Assembly: GCA_002007465.1 (NCBI GenBank)
Contig: LNAC01001234.1
Span: 63,706 to 127,705 of the forward strand
Reading direction: 5' to 3'
Length of the DNA: 64,000 nucleotides
Source: Ailurus styani
Taxonomy: Eukaryota > Chordata > Mammalia > Carnivora > Ailuridae
The notes under the pieces were generated by a model. It saw nothing but the letters and a program-made list of their open reading frames with translations, had not been told where the DNA came from and made no database searches. Position numbers and translations under genes: made by a program. This document shows positions 1-12,815 of the stretch, in pieces (within the stretch, counting starts at the first letter, position 1; every line of letters starts with the position of its first letter).

Positions 1-3000
1 TAATCCAACACACATTACTGTATGATTCAGACCTTCTGGTAGATACTAGGGATATATGGGCGAACAAAACAGACAGCTTCTGTCTACGGGGACCTTATAT
101 GCTACATAATTACTTATTTACTCTAATTATGATAACTGTTCTGAAGGAGAGGCATAGGATGCTGAAGAGGTTAACTGAACTTAACATAAGGAATTAGGTG
201 TTCAGTTGTTTTCAGTGCAAATGTCTTGTTGCTTGAATGAACATGATCTGTCAGATCTGAAATGTCTTAAGTTGAAAATAGCACAAACCTGATGTTAGCT
301 GTAGTCCATGCCTCTTGATGAAAAGAAATAGGTATTTATTTAGATAGACCGAATACTGCTTACTTTTTGAATGATAGGGAACCCCAAGTACTATAGATTT
401 TCTAATAGCAGGACGACAACATAATCTACTGTCTTGGCCCAACCAAAGTGTCATTCAGATGTGAGGAAGAGATAATGATTTACTTAGGTATGAATCTCAA
501 GATGCCATATTTAAGGCTAAAACTCAATGTTATTTTCATAGTTTTAGTTTACTTGGTGTAAATCTTCCACACTGAAAAATGTTTCAAGTGATTGGAACCC
601 TAGGTATGTATGTGTATGATTTGGGGGAGCTTGTAGTTGTATGAGAGGGCATTTAATATTTGCCTTGAGTTTTGCAGATTGCAAAAACCAGTTTGATGTC
701 ACAGGATAAGGAAGAGTGTTCAGTTCTTTATAAGACTGTAATGATAGTCACACTCAAAGTAAATAAGGGTAGAAGCAAGTAATAAACCAAGTAAAAGCTG
801 TTTTGAGTTTACTGGTGCATGTGAAAATATGCATCGGAATAACTGCTGTGATTGGTACAAGCAGTTGTAGCTTTCTGTGTAACTCAAAGTTTTCCTTTAC
901 CTAGCTATCATATCTTGTTCACAAGGGAAAAGACAAGTGAAGGGAAGGGATTGCATTAAATGGATTGCATTTAAATGGATACGGATTGCATTAAAACTCC
1001 TAGAAAAATTTGAAACCCAATATCTTATACATCTTTTCTCTCTGACAAGAGACTTTATTCCTTTGGATTTAACACAAAATCTTTATCCTTAAGGAACTCC
1101 TTTTCAATAATAATAATTCTTGCCTTTTTTCTTATTATCACTGTTCTATGAGTGAACAGTTTGCCAAGACACGAGCGACAGTTATTTTTTGTGTCCTGTC
1201 ATGTCAAGGGTAGTTTGGGAGAAAGGAGGCTGGCTATCTTTGGTGCCATTGATTTAGTGGTTTTTCTGGAGCAACAGGAAGGCAACCAGAGATGTATAAT
1301 AGGGGCTACTATACAAGTTCAAGGTAAGTGTTAAGTATCTATCCACTATGTAATGTGACAGAGAATAACAGTGCATACTGAGTGAGTAGCGAGAAATCAG
1401 TGTTGCTTCTGAAGGTCCCTGTGAAAACCCTCTTTTTGTGCTGATATGGCCAATGTAATGTAACATAGGGAATGCAGTGTAATAAAGACACCCCCTGCCT
1501 TCCAAAATATATCTCTATCCACTTTCAGGCAAGAGTAATTAATATTCAAAAATTAAGAATCAGTAAGGCATGAGTATCAAGCAGTCAAAATGGATGTTAA
1601 TGAATGTTCGATTGTGGTGCTTTCTTGAGAGAAAACAGTGAGATGTTTTAGTAATTTAGGATGATTCCACAGAAATGTCAATTGATAAATTCTAAGTGGA
1701 ACTGATGGGATAAGTGAATTTCATCGCAAACTTACTTAAAATGGTCAGGGAACAAACACAAATAAATAGCCACTTATGTGACTTTCTCAAGACAGTCTTC
1801 CCTAAGGGGATCTTCATCTTGACTCTCTTGTTGACATTTACTATTGGCATCTAGTAGTGAGGAGTCTTGCTGAATAAATTTGATGTTTCTATTTAATCCC
1901 TCTCCATATTGTTGCTCCTAACTATTTTTCCTGCAAAGAAAATGAGTGTATATATGAGTAATCTCCCAGACTTTTAGCAGCAAAGTGTTGGCAGTTCCAC
2001 AGCCTCCTGTATATTTAGTAACTTTAAATTCCTCTGCAGGCTTTCTTAACCTGCTGGTATGAGGGGGACACCTGCAGGGTTATTTCTTTTACAGACCCTA
2101 TAAGGCACATTTTATGAGTTGAGAGTGAGATTTCAATGGGATGATTATGAATGGGGCATTAGGTCTCAAAAGTGGAGCTGGGTGTAACTTCTCATTTTGG
2201 TTTCATGAAAGTTTTATGAAATTGATTAGATTTTGCAGAATAACTCAAGCCTGGGAATGCAGAATTAACCAAGGGAGTGATGATTATATTTTTGCTCAGG
2301 TTTCACACAGATGATGCCATTTAAGCACATAAATCATAAAAGCTTCCATTGTAATATGCAGTAAAGACCTTAAGGGTGATGTTGAGCATTTGAAAACAAC
2401 TCTGGGAAAATGTTGCTAATTAAAAGATAAAATCCAGTGACAGATCAGAATTACCTTTTATTTTTCGCTTTTAATATTTATGAAATGCAAATATACAGAA
2501 AAAAACCTGAAGATTCAGAACATATTTTAATGTTTTTTTCATTCTTTAATTTGAAGAAAATGGATGCCCTTGATATTTTTAGTTTGGGTAGGTTTAAGAT
2601 AAAATTAAGAACAAGTATAAAAATCAGATGCGACTGCTTTTAGATCTTAATACTGGTATCTCAGCATGTGTGTTTTTCATATCCTATCCGTCTCTGGTTG
2701 TGTGCACTCTGGAGAACAAGCTATTTCAGTTTCTGTCTTCCCATTACCGTATTCAGATTATAAATCAATAAGACTTGATTTTCCTCCTAAGATTTAAGTT
2801 GCTGTTTGGTAGGCTTCTGGAATTGAGAGACAGTAGGACAAAAATTAGGTGCTTTCAAGACAATCTGCCCCCAAATTCTCTCAAGGGTTTGACCAAATTA
2901 ATTCTGTTCTGGGTCTAACTGGACCAGTTGAGATATACTTTACTTATGTGCTGTATTTTTAAACACACATCTTTAGTGAAGACAGAAATGAGTGTTAATA

Positions 3001-5063
3001 TAGAAATGAGTGCTGAAGTAATATTCTTATTTTTTTGCTGATTTGGCTCTCACATCTCATCACTTACTTAAGTGACTGCAGAAATAAGGAACTAAGAAAT
3101 GTCCCACTGACACTTTTTTATCTTTAAACTCCTGAATACATTTATCAGTTGCACCATTACATACTTGGGGCCTGTTTCTTTCCATTTTTTTCTTCCACGT
3201 TTTTTTATGGTTATATTAAAAAATTTAAAGGATAGATTTTTAGTGACAGACTTTTTAATCAAAGTTGTATGGGAACCATGATGATGTATTTATTCACCAC
3301 AGTCAAGTGCAGTTGAAAAATGAATAGAAATTCCAAGATTAATCATGCTAGGTGTTTATTCTGCTGTATTCTGATCATTATAATTGAAAATACTCTTCTA
3401 ATTATTAATCCCTTACATCTTGTTGCTTTTTTTTTTATCTTTCCCCAGTTAAAACACATATGGAGGGCGCCTGGGTGGCTCAGTGGGTTAAAGCCACTGC
3501 CTTCGGCTCAGGTCATGATCCCAGGGTCCTGGGATCGAGGCCCACATCGGGCTCTCTGCTCAGCGGGAAGCCTGCTTTCTCCTCTCTCCTCTCTCTCTGC
3601 CTGCCTCTCTGCCTACTTGTAATCTCTCTCTCTGTGTCAAATAAATAAATAAAATCTTTAAAAAAAAAAAAAGATTTTTAAAACACATATGGAAGGAGCT
3701 CATTCTCTGTTTATTTAAATTATTATTTATTTACTATTATTTAATTATTCTTATTCAGTTAACAAAAAATTGCTATTCAGTTACATTGCTTGGTCAGAGT
3801 AAGAACCCTGACTATACAAGATATAGATCTCATGTGATAATGGTATAAGATGAAGACAAAGATTAAAATGGATCAAGGGAAAAATAATAATAGTAGTTGT
3901 GTTCAGGGTGTGCTTATAGGTGATCCCCCCCGGCTTAATTTTCTTTAGTAGTATCATGATAATATTTTAACAAAAATCAAATTAAGACTCTGTTATACTA
4001 TGTATGAATCACTGTATATTTAGTTACATTATATATTTAGTTACATTATCACATCTTTAAAGTGTGGAGGATTATTTGTAGTCTGAGCCTATGAAGGAGT
4101 GTTTCTTGACCATTTGTATAATACCACACAACTAAAGAACATATTAGTTGAAGGAGACAGCCCAGTAGTAGAGTAATTAGTCAGAATTCTCATGAAAGAG
4201 TAATGTAGTGCCTCCTGCCTTTGATTTAAAGAAATTACACTAAAATTAGGACGTGTCTAGGACTGAATTTAACATACATTACCATCTCACACGCATGATG
4301 AAGTCATTCCTGAAAAAACAGATTCAATGTTTCAAATTCTCCTTTATTACAAAATCAATACTTAAATCAACTTAATCATTTTGCCACAGATGATGCAATC
4401 AAGTGCATAGACATGGCCTCGGAATAGAAACCTCATTGGGATTTTACTCCTCAGGGTGTTAGAAGATTACTGTGGTTGACGATGCTTGGTTTGCAAGGGC
4501 AAAACATTGACACTTAACTCTTCTTCCAGAGATTCTCCTTGGTCCCAGCTGAGTGAGACAGGACCAGAAGGGAGCCTTACCTTCCTTCTATGGCTAAATG
4601 CTATTCTGCACTCACTGGCTACACTTCTCTTCCGCAAAATCCACCTGTGATAAGCTCATAAATAGGCAAGATGCACTTGAGCTTCTGGCCACGGCCTCTG
4701 TATTTTAGGATGAGGGTGAAAGAAGGAAGAGGAGCCTCTCCTCAGTACTTCCTGCAACCTTAGCCATAGTAAGTGGAGCCTTTCACATGTTAACACAATG
4801 TACCCATGGGCTCAGGACTGTTTCATTTTGGGAAGAAGTCATATTACCTTTGAAAATTATATGAATCCATCTTATTTTCCTCAGAGATAGGGTTAAAAAG
4901 CATGTTTTAAGTAATTTCATTTTCCTTACTACTTCATGACTCATAGTGTTGCATTTCTCTTGTGGTTTGCAGAAGACCACCCTTACCCTAACTCTTGTAA
5001 TTTACCATTTATTTCAGTATCTTAAAGAAGAAAATAAAAAGCAGATGCTATAAGGGTACTTAC
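1..5063 (-). other. CALCR: CALCR intron downstream of the TM1 exon (partial)
   Basis: This is intronic DNA between the TM1 exon and the next coding exon, which lies off the left edge. It holds one young CAN-SINE (3465-3677), two short tandem duplications (948-996 and 4016-4049) and otherwise AT-rich single-copy sequence. I searched the minus strand for the 16-residue loop-1 insert exon and for the exon encoding SLGCQRVTLH, and found neither. A possible cryptic exon is noted at 4581-4644. Confidence 0.8.
3465..3677 (+). mobile_element. CAN-SINE (Mustela-type), full length with perfect target-site duplication
   Basis: The element starts GGGCGCCTGGGTGGCTCAG (tRNA-Lys-derived head with Pol III A box), has a CT-rich middle, then repeated AAATAAAT, AAAATCTTT and a poly(A) run. 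It is flanked by a perfect 16-bp duplication, TTAAAACACATATGGA, at 3449-3464 and 3678-3693. It looks young. Confidence 0.95.
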
Positions 5064-5155
5064 TTGAAAAACACGAAAATCCCCAGTGAAATCACCAAGG
5101 TGAAAATCGACAAGGAATGGCCCACGATAGCCAAGTAGTACAGAACGTATGCATT
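5064..5155 (-). CDS. CALCR: CALCR fifth coding exon (transmembrane helix 1)
   Basis: This 92-nt exon encodes residues 145-174 plus two bases of residue 175. The protein runs [20 protein letters not shown] then [10 protein letters not shown], which is transmembrane helix 1 of the seven-helix bundle. The block is diagnostic of CALCR; CALCRL reads differently here. The acceptor is TGTTCCAG above 5155 and the donor is GTAAGTACCC, complementing 5054-5063. The two leftover bases are AA. If the next exon begins with G, as I expect, residue 175 is lysine, where human CALCR has arginine. In human, alternative splicing after this residue adds a 16-residue insert to intracellular loop 1. I could not find that insert in 1-5063. 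The rest of the receptor lies outside the window. Confidence 0.97.
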
Positions 5156-8037
5156 CTGGAACAACAGCAGAACAGTTATAAAAATGAACAGGCAAATAAA
5201 TGGTAATAGAGGAGAGAAAATAGTTTCTATTTTAAATATCAGTATAAATCAACAACTGTTCTTGTCCTTTAAAAATTCCACAAAAATTATAACAGAAGTT
5301 TCAGAGAATTAAATTATATTGAATCATAATATTTAGGGTTAACAGGTTAAATATTACAAGATTATCAGTTAGAATATGCATGATGTGGTGGGAAGAACAT
5401 CAGACTGGATTCATCATCCCTGTTCTTTATGCAGAGCACTAATCATTAAGTCTTTGTGTGATTCTCATGAGTCAGTCACTTCACCCCTCTGGATCTCAGT
5501 AGTCCTTATCTCTAAAATAATTTGGTCGAAACTAAATGATTTTTAACACAATTATAAGCTGTTTATAAGAAACATTAACTACTAGGATACAGAAATATTG
5601 AACATAAAAGAATGGGAAAAGATGATCTACACAAACACTAACCACAAGAAAACTGGTGTTATATCATAGAGGTGTAGATGTTAAATCAGGAAGTCAGACC
5701 AATTTTTAATTTCTATTCACCTAATAATATAAACTCAAACCGCTTAAAGCATAAAGCAAAAAGTGACACCATGCTCAACAGAACATATGATACAAATGCA
5801 GTGTAGAGAAGTTGGATCGTTTCTATGAAGTTTTTTAATTCCTGGGAGAAATGTGGGATTTATGTACAAATCATTATGCTTCAACATTTGATTCTTGTTA
5901 ATTTCCTTGTGAAGACCCTGATACGGAAGCACTGATCCTGCTCAAAAGCTCTCCAAGCATGCAGAGTTTTTTGTTTGTTGATATGCATTTTTGCTGGATA
6001 GAAACAAATATTGCCTCTCTAGGCTTTAGAATTTCAAAATGAACTAATCAACTTCTCCTGAATTGTGGCTGTTGCACCACTTGATGGGGCATTTACATAT
6101 TATTTGCCATTTTCCTTGATAACTACCCTCCTAATGGCACCATTTTTATCCTTGCAGAAATGATGACAAAGTTGGAATAGTTGGTTTATAGCCAGAGCTG
6201 ATAAAGACTTCAAAACAGTGTATACTCCCTTTCTTAGAAAGTATTTAGGAATTTCTGCAAGAGATCAAATACTTAGCTCCTGTCTTTTCTCCCACCAGTC
6301 CATTTTCTGGCTACTTTTCTAACTTCACAAACTAGACAAAACCAGGAGTGGCACTTTCTAAGAGTTCTTCCTTTTAAATAGTTCACCATATAGAATCCCC
6401 TTGCCATTTAAAATACTGTTTTTAATTCGGATATATGGCCATGCCCCTAACCTCTGTCACTGTTTTATTTTTATCTCTGTATATTTTATTTTTAAGAAAG
6501 CTTCATATAACTTAATTCATTTTCTTTCAGTTGCCTCCAGAATACTTTAAAAATTATTTATTCTTCTGAAATAAAGTTGTTTAAATACGTAATATTAAAC
6601 CAGTAGCTCATAGTTTAGTTGCCATTCTTGGTATCATTCTTAAGACTAAGAAGTGGTTCTTCTTCTTTTTCTTTTTTAAAGTAAATTCTAAGTTGGTTTC
6701 TTCAATTTTTTTTTTTGGCCTGTATATGGCTGGAAGATTTGTGCTAAGAATTTCAATCATTACGTTAGGTACTTAGAGGGGAACACTTATTCTTAAAATA
6801 CTTTATTTCTGTCTAAGCACTAAGTATTATTTATTTGGATCTGCACTCTTTGTAACAATTCAGTTAAGAGGTTTACAATTTTTTTTTCTGTAAAATCATA
6901 ATCAGCACTCATTCAGGAATTCCTCACTTGGTGACATGTAATTTCCATCAGTTCTTATTAAGTAAATAGCTCTCTGTTAGGATGTAGACATGCATCTGAT
7001 TCTCAGGGAGTGACTAAGTAATTTGTGAAGAGGTAACAGGCTTTGGTGCCCCCAGCCTGTGCTTGTGACAAGATATTCCTCTGGTCTCTAGTCAGCTGGT
7101 CTCTAAGCTACCTATTCATCTTGTTTGCTTTTTGTTCTTGCTTGTTTTGTTTTAAATAAAAGGAAAATTTTCTATACTCCTAAATCTGCTCTATAGCAAA
7201 CACAAGCACTGATGTGCTTTTAGCTTCCAACTTAGTAATTACTTAGCATACAGGCCTATCTTTGAAGGAAACAATAGGTTTCTACTTTAGTACCAGGGCT
7301 GCTCAGGGGTAGCCTGTGTGGTTAAATACTGACTGACCATTATATACTGACTGACTGTTTCTCCCAGCACCTTGGGGAGAGGAGGCTGACTGTGGGCTTA
7401 GTGATTTTTTTTTCAGATTTCTCATGCATTTGGAGAGTACATATCTGGGTTTTTTCCCATTGGCTTAAATGTTTCTGAGTTGAGATGATATTATGAATAT
7501 TTAACAGGCAATAAGATACAAATACTAACAAATCAGAATGGACTAAACTGCCACACCTGTATCAACAGGTAGATGAGAAGTCTCATTCTAAGGTTTCCTT
7601 CAAGGCCTGATAGTAAAACTATATGGGCATCCTGGGGCAAGGAATTAGGGGACAACTGTCACTTTGTGACTTGGGGAAAAAAATCTGTAATTTTGGAACT
7701 CTTCCGGTAGAAGACAGATCTTAGAGAGTCCCTGGAAATGCTGCCTAATATCTGGCATCGTGGGGAGTCCCATCCTCTCTTCCATGGACAATATTTCTCT
7801 TGTTATAAATGGCCTGATTCTCGTGGAACTCTTTGACACTAAGTTCCAACTGAGAAATTAAATGCCATTTTCTCTAATGCTACTTCACAGAGTCCCTAGA
7901 ACTCACAGACTATGATCTGATTTCCTTACAGAGAATAGGTTGGCTTCTTGGTAGCAGGTATTTTAAAGTTGTGCATACATTTCTGTGTAAAAATAATGGC
8001 ATTCTCACCCAATGCCAAAATTTGAAATAAAACCTAC
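5156..8037 (-). other. CALCR: CALCR intron between the ectodomain-end and TM1 exons
   Basis: This 2,882-bp intron has canonical GTAGGT and TTCCAG ends. It holds a diverged forward MIR at about 5400-5525 and otherwise nothing I can assign. It contains no CAN-SINE. Confidence 0.85.
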
Positions 8038-8150
8038 CTTCAGTTTCTCAGGAGTGAAAGCATTACACATAGTATAGTTGGACCAGGTTCGATTGTTCTC
8101 AGGATGTTTATACCACTCCCCATTCTCATCACAGTATTTTGTAACCTTTT
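8038..8150 (-). CDS. CALCR: CALCR fourth coding exon (end of ectodomain, linker to TM1)
   Basis: This 113-nt exon completes Glu107 and encodes residues 108-144: [19 protein letters not shown], then [18 protein letters not shown]. It supplies the last two ectodomain cysteines, C113 and C135, and two N-glycosylation sequons, N126 (NRT) and N131 (NYT). The TPEKLK stalk leads into transmembrane helix 1. Human CALCR has CDEKGVWFKHPENN here (from memory), so the exon is strongly conserved with a few substitutions such as ENGEWY. The acceptor is CACTAACAG and the donor is AAG|GTAGGT. Phase 1 in and phase 0 out fit the adjoining exons. An open frame runs through the donor into the intron but has no sign of coding use there. 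Confidence 0.97.
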
Positions 8151-8304
8151 CTGTTAGTGAAACATAACAGTTATTACATTCCAATCTCAAAACACCAAGA
8201 AGGAAAAATAAAGCTTAAAAGCCATTCCACAGCGTTAATCACTTTATAGAACTTGAATGTGAATATAGGTCAAAGGAGACTACCATGAATCATGCATTTT
8301 ACAA

Positions 8305-8490
8305 GATGTTTTAGTATGTGTTGTCTCATTTTATCTTCAGCAAAGCCAAGTAAAGCAGACATTGCTATTTCCACTTTACAAACAGGCAGCAGAGAGTGAG
8401 AGAGGTTACAGAGTTTGAAGTCACTAGACAGTGGGTCAGCTGGGATTTAATCTCAGGTCCATTGCATTAAGAAGTGCTACCTATACCACA
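8305..8490 (-). repeat. MIR SINE, reverse
   Basis: The plus strand has the reverse-MIR signature: TTGTCTCATTTTATCTTCAG, a CACTTTACAAACAGG-type segment and a CTGGGATTTAATCTCAGGTC box. Confidence 0.65.
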
Positions 8491-8880
8491 CCTCATATTT
8501 TTAAACAAACCCTATGTTTCTGATTTTAGATAGGAACTATGTGAGACTGGCACGACCATACTTCTCTTCATTTATATGCAATATGCATTTATTAGGTTGA
8601 CTGTATGAAAGTGCAGTTTTTGTGGGTCAGATGGTCAAGTACTGGCAATTTCATTTAGTTAAATCCAATAGAACAAAGAATTCCTAAAGGATGTATCAAG
8701 AAATTATTTTTATGCTTCTCAAAAAGATTTCATTTGAATCATCTCTTGATCTCATAGAGGGTATATTAGGGATTTATAGAGTTAGTTGTCACTATTTACT
8801 TCTTGAATCAACTCTTAGGTGATAGTGAAATTTGCTGATTTGGCTGGATCGGCAGATTAAAGATCTCTATCTTGCTATGG

Positions 8881-9080
8881 GACAGGTGTTGTGCTAAGCA
8901 CTTTGCAGAATTCTCTTCTTCAATGTTAATAATGATCCTTTAAGATGGGTATTGGTCTTCCCATTGTATATATGAGGGAGCTGAGACTCAAAGAAGCTAA
9001 ATGAATTCCCTTTCCACAGCTAGCAAGTAGGAAGGCCAGGGGTCAAATTCAGGTCTAGTCTACTTGATTCCAAAGCTATT
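8881..9080 (-). repeat. MIR SINE, reverse
   Basis: The segment has TGTGCTAAGCACTTTGC, then GAGGGAGCTGAGACTCAAAG, CACAGCTAGCAAGTAGG and a diverged B-box region, the order expected for reverse MIR. Confidence 0.7.
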
Positions 9081-10784
9081 GCAGGGCTACTAAGCTCTGT
9101 GTTAAGCCTCATAGCCCTGCGGCAAAGTTATCTACACTTCGTTCAGTGACCCAAAGAATCATCTATAATTTGGTTGACTGCAAGATAGTATTAAAATTCT
9201 AATCTGATTGGCTATACAATTGGAAGAAAAAATTATATTGAATTAAATAAAACAGAAATAATGAACAAGTCAACATTAAAATAAATGTGCTTGCCAAATT
9301 TAATCTAAGTTATACATTCAGACTTTCTCTAGTTCTCCAAGGTACGTTTGCAATGCGTTTATTGCCCCAGAGATCATATAGTAACCCCAAATTGGTATAA
9401 TATGCAAACAGATTTTACCAGTGTATTTGGCACCCTCAAAAATTTTTGATTTTTGATAATTTCTTGGGAAAAATATTTTTGAAGCATTTTTCTTCATTGG
9501 TAAAGGTAAAGAGCTGTCACATCAATGGATAACCCTTTTATGTATGGCTTTGGGTTTGGTTTTTTGTTTTCATTTTTAGCAGAGATGTGGAAGTCTGAAT
9601 CACATAGTAATATTTGGAAGATACTTTGTTGTTTTAAAGGCTAAGAAAACAATTCATGTAAAAAAACTTGTCTGAAATATCACTGAGGTATGATAATATT
9701 TAAAATAATTTTCTGTTAGTAGTTATGGTTAGTCAGTCAATATGCTGATGGCTAGTATGAAAATTCTTTTATCTTTGGCACTTTTTAAGTGTAATTCAAA
9801 ATTTTTCATTGTATGACTGAAACAGTACCAAACTAAACACAAGATTCAAACTTAAAACTGTAGATTTGTTTGTATGTACTCCAAATTGTACTCCAACAGT
9901 TATGTCAAGTGGTTGATAAAACACATTTTTCAAGCAAAAGATGTTTTCAAGCAACCTATTAGAATCCTCATTGCTTAATGTAAATTTGGGTTATGGACAC
10001 TGGGGAGGGTTTGTGCTATGGTGAGCGCTGTGAAATGTGTAAGCCTGATGATTCACAGACCTGTACTCCTGGGGCAAATAATACATTCCAATATGTACCA
10101 AAAAAAAGTTAAATAGAAAAATTTTAAATTGTGAATTTGCTGAGACAGTCATTGGGGAAAAACTATTTAAAGAATCACCATTGGATACTAACAATATTTC
10201 AAAAAGGGTTAGCACTAATCACAGAAAAACAGATATTGACAACCAGTCAATGGTTTTGCTAATATTATTTGTGGATGATGACCATTTCAAGCTTATTTAC
10301 CACTTCAAAAAAGTGCTTTTTAATGAAGCATTTTATCTTTATTATATTGTCAGAAAAATATATTCTATGGAGGACGGAGGGGTATTTCTCTTGAAAAAGC
10401 CCATTCCAATCACGGACAAGACTGTAGGAGATATTATTTTGTTCTGATGTCACTAAAGTCTGGGTCTAGGTATTTCCTGGTTCCACCCATTTGCAGCTAT
10501 AAGAACTTGTCCTCCTCCACCTGGCAAATCTTTCAATATTCAAAGAAAGGATATACCCACTCTAACTTCCTTTTCCAAACCAAACATCCCCATTTACTCA
10601 CAATACACAGCTTGGTGTCCCTTCACAACCTACAGCCACTCTGCCTATGCTCGATATTGGTGTTTCCCTCTGAAATATTCTGTTTGGACTGCCCCATGAA
10701 GAGGACAGCATGCTTATTTCACACCAGATCCACGTGGGGTAGGTTTTTGGGTTTTTTTGGTTTTTTTTTTTTTTTTTTACATAT

Positions 10785-10905
10785 TCTCAGGCCCAATCCC
10801 CATTGATTCAAATTTGCTTATCTGAAGAGGTAACCAGGCATCAGCATTTTAAAAAAGCTCACCAATTCCGAAGGGTATCAGGGTTGAGACTCACGGTCCT
10901 AAACC
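10785..10905 (+). repeat. MER5-like hAT fragment
   Basis: CTCAGGCCCAATCCCCATTG followed by CAGGCATCAGCATTTTAAAA and AGGGTTGAGACTCACGGTCC follow the MER5 pattern as I know it. Confidence 0.5.
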
Positions 10906-12699
10906 ATAGGTCGGCCTTCTTGGCTCTTTGCCATTAATGTTGATTGAGTGTTTGACATTAAGGGTAGTGCCTTAAGCGCGTCCTTGTTAAGTGTGCTTTT
11001 TACATTATAGCATATTCCTACAGTTTACCAGCCTCTTTTGAATTTTAATGCTGTTATTCACTCTATCACGACCTTTTGCCAAACACTTCACCTAAAATGA
11101 AATCTCTGTTATTTCATTAAACTGTTTTGTTTATCATTAAAATATAGCATTCGGTCATGGTAAAATCCTAATGAATTTAAGTTTGTTGCATATATATATT
11201 TTTAAGATGTGTTTTTCTTTTGAAGTAGATTTGTCCCCCACTTGAGAGGGTTCTTTCTAAAAACCAAGCTGATAAGATGGATCTATGCCTGGAAATCCCT
11301 GTTTTACTGACCAAAAACTTGCCTTTTAGTCAATAATGATAGCCACTTTGGCAAGAGCCCATTGTTGCTCTGGAATGGCCTTGTAGCCTCTATTGCAGAA
11401 AAGCTCTTTATGCCAATCAAGTTATCTCTAATGTAGTTGTCAAGTCCAGATGAATGAAGCATCATTTATTGGGAAGAGTCAATAAAAGCCAGAAAGATGA
11501 TCATCAAACAGCATTGAGTTAGAGTTTACAGGAAAGTAGTGCTGAGCAGGGCAGGGCACTTAGCCCTTCCTCTTTGCACAATGAAAATTTTCAGAAGTCG
11601 CTGGCCTGAACTGGTCTTTAAAGTAGCCCCCTATAATCTCATTTTCATTAACTCTGTCTTACTGGGGTGGAACTTTGGATCTCATCCTTGTTGGAAGCAT
11701 CCATGCATCTCTTAAACATTGGCACAGGGATAGACTAATTGCTTTGCTCTAATCTGGGTTCTGGAAACTTTCTTGCCTAGATTTTACCATTTGATGATTG
11801 TTTTCTATCTTAGCTGATGTTCTCACTTTTGGTCTATGCGCAGTAACCTCTTGTCATTCATACACGATGAGCAAAGCTACACAGATGGACTGGTTGACCC
11901 CAAAAGGTGGTAGAAACTGACCAGAGAACTCATGGAAACATCTGAAAGTCCAGGTTGGTTTTTCATAGTCTCTTAGGCGTTAAACAAACACTGATTCCTC
12001 TCTTCAAAATGCTATTTCTAGTTCAGACCAGATAATTCAGTGAAGATCCTTCTTGTCAGGACCTTGGGATTCCCTCCCACTGATTGAATGTTCTAACTCT
12101 CTTCCATGTAACCACTTCCAAAAGGATACTGAAGGAAGGAGGAAAATGAGCACTATGAGGTGTGGCGGGATTACTGTGTTCTGCTGTATCACATCTCCTT
12201 AGAATAGGTCTGGAGCTTGAGGTGGAATGACCTGCTTCCCTGGGGCCCTGCCCGACAGCCAGCCAGTTCAACATGTGGAACAACTTAAGCTCTGCAGCCT
12301 CAGGCTCACTTTACTCTCAGCAGCAGAGCTTACCTGTTAACTGGTGCTTAGCGCTGTGCCTGTAGCTTCCCTTCAGCCTCTGGGCCTCTTTTATAACTAA
12401 GATTTATAGTCCCTTTTCAGCCTCTTAATCTCAGTTAACACTTCAATGGGACATATTTTCTATCTAGTTTCTTGGAACAGAGTTTTTCTGGCCCCAACAC
12501 CTGTAGTCCCTGAAGCTGGCTGGCTACTACTGCTTCTTAGCCCTCTGGTACCCGCCTTCCTCCGTTGTCTGTATCAGCCTCATCTGATCCCACTGGTACA
12601 GCTACTTAGTGTACTGGTTGAGCTTTCCTGCTATCTGCCACTTCCGTTAGTACTTAACACAGTTTCATCTTGGCTGCACATTTTGTCACAAGCAGAACT

Positions 12700-12815
12700 T
12701 TAAAAGATCCTCATGCCCAGGTTATACTCCAAACTAATTAATTCAGAATGTCTGGGGCAGTACCAGGCATCAGGATTTTGTTAAGTTTCCAAGGTTCTTA
12801 GCCAGTTTGAGAATT
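12700..12815 (+). repeat. MER5-like hAT fragment
   Basis: TTAATTCAGAATGTCTGGGG, CCAGGCATCAGGATTTTG and AGCCAGTTTGAGAATTAG follow the MER5 pattern. Confidence 0.5.

Noticed and set aside
1152..1334. 60-codon plus-strand frame ending at a GTAAGT-like donor
   Set aside because: A single good donor (TTCAAG|GTAAGT near 1324) without acceptor, domain or conservation evidence is expected by chance.
1..5063. Search for the human-type 16-residue loop-1 insert exon of CALCR
   Set aside because: No minus-strand segment resembling KLTTIFPLNWKYRKAL between splice sites was found; the exon may be lost or lie outside the window.
10447..10806. 119-codon open frame on the plus strand
   Set aside because: It ends in a T-run encoding only Phe and runs into a MER5-like fragment; no conserved motif.
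12446..12703. Leucine- and proline-rich 85-codon open frame on the plus strand
   Set aside because: It sits in a C/T-rich part of a CALCR intron and overlaps an old hAT-like fragment; low-complexity composition explains the open frame.
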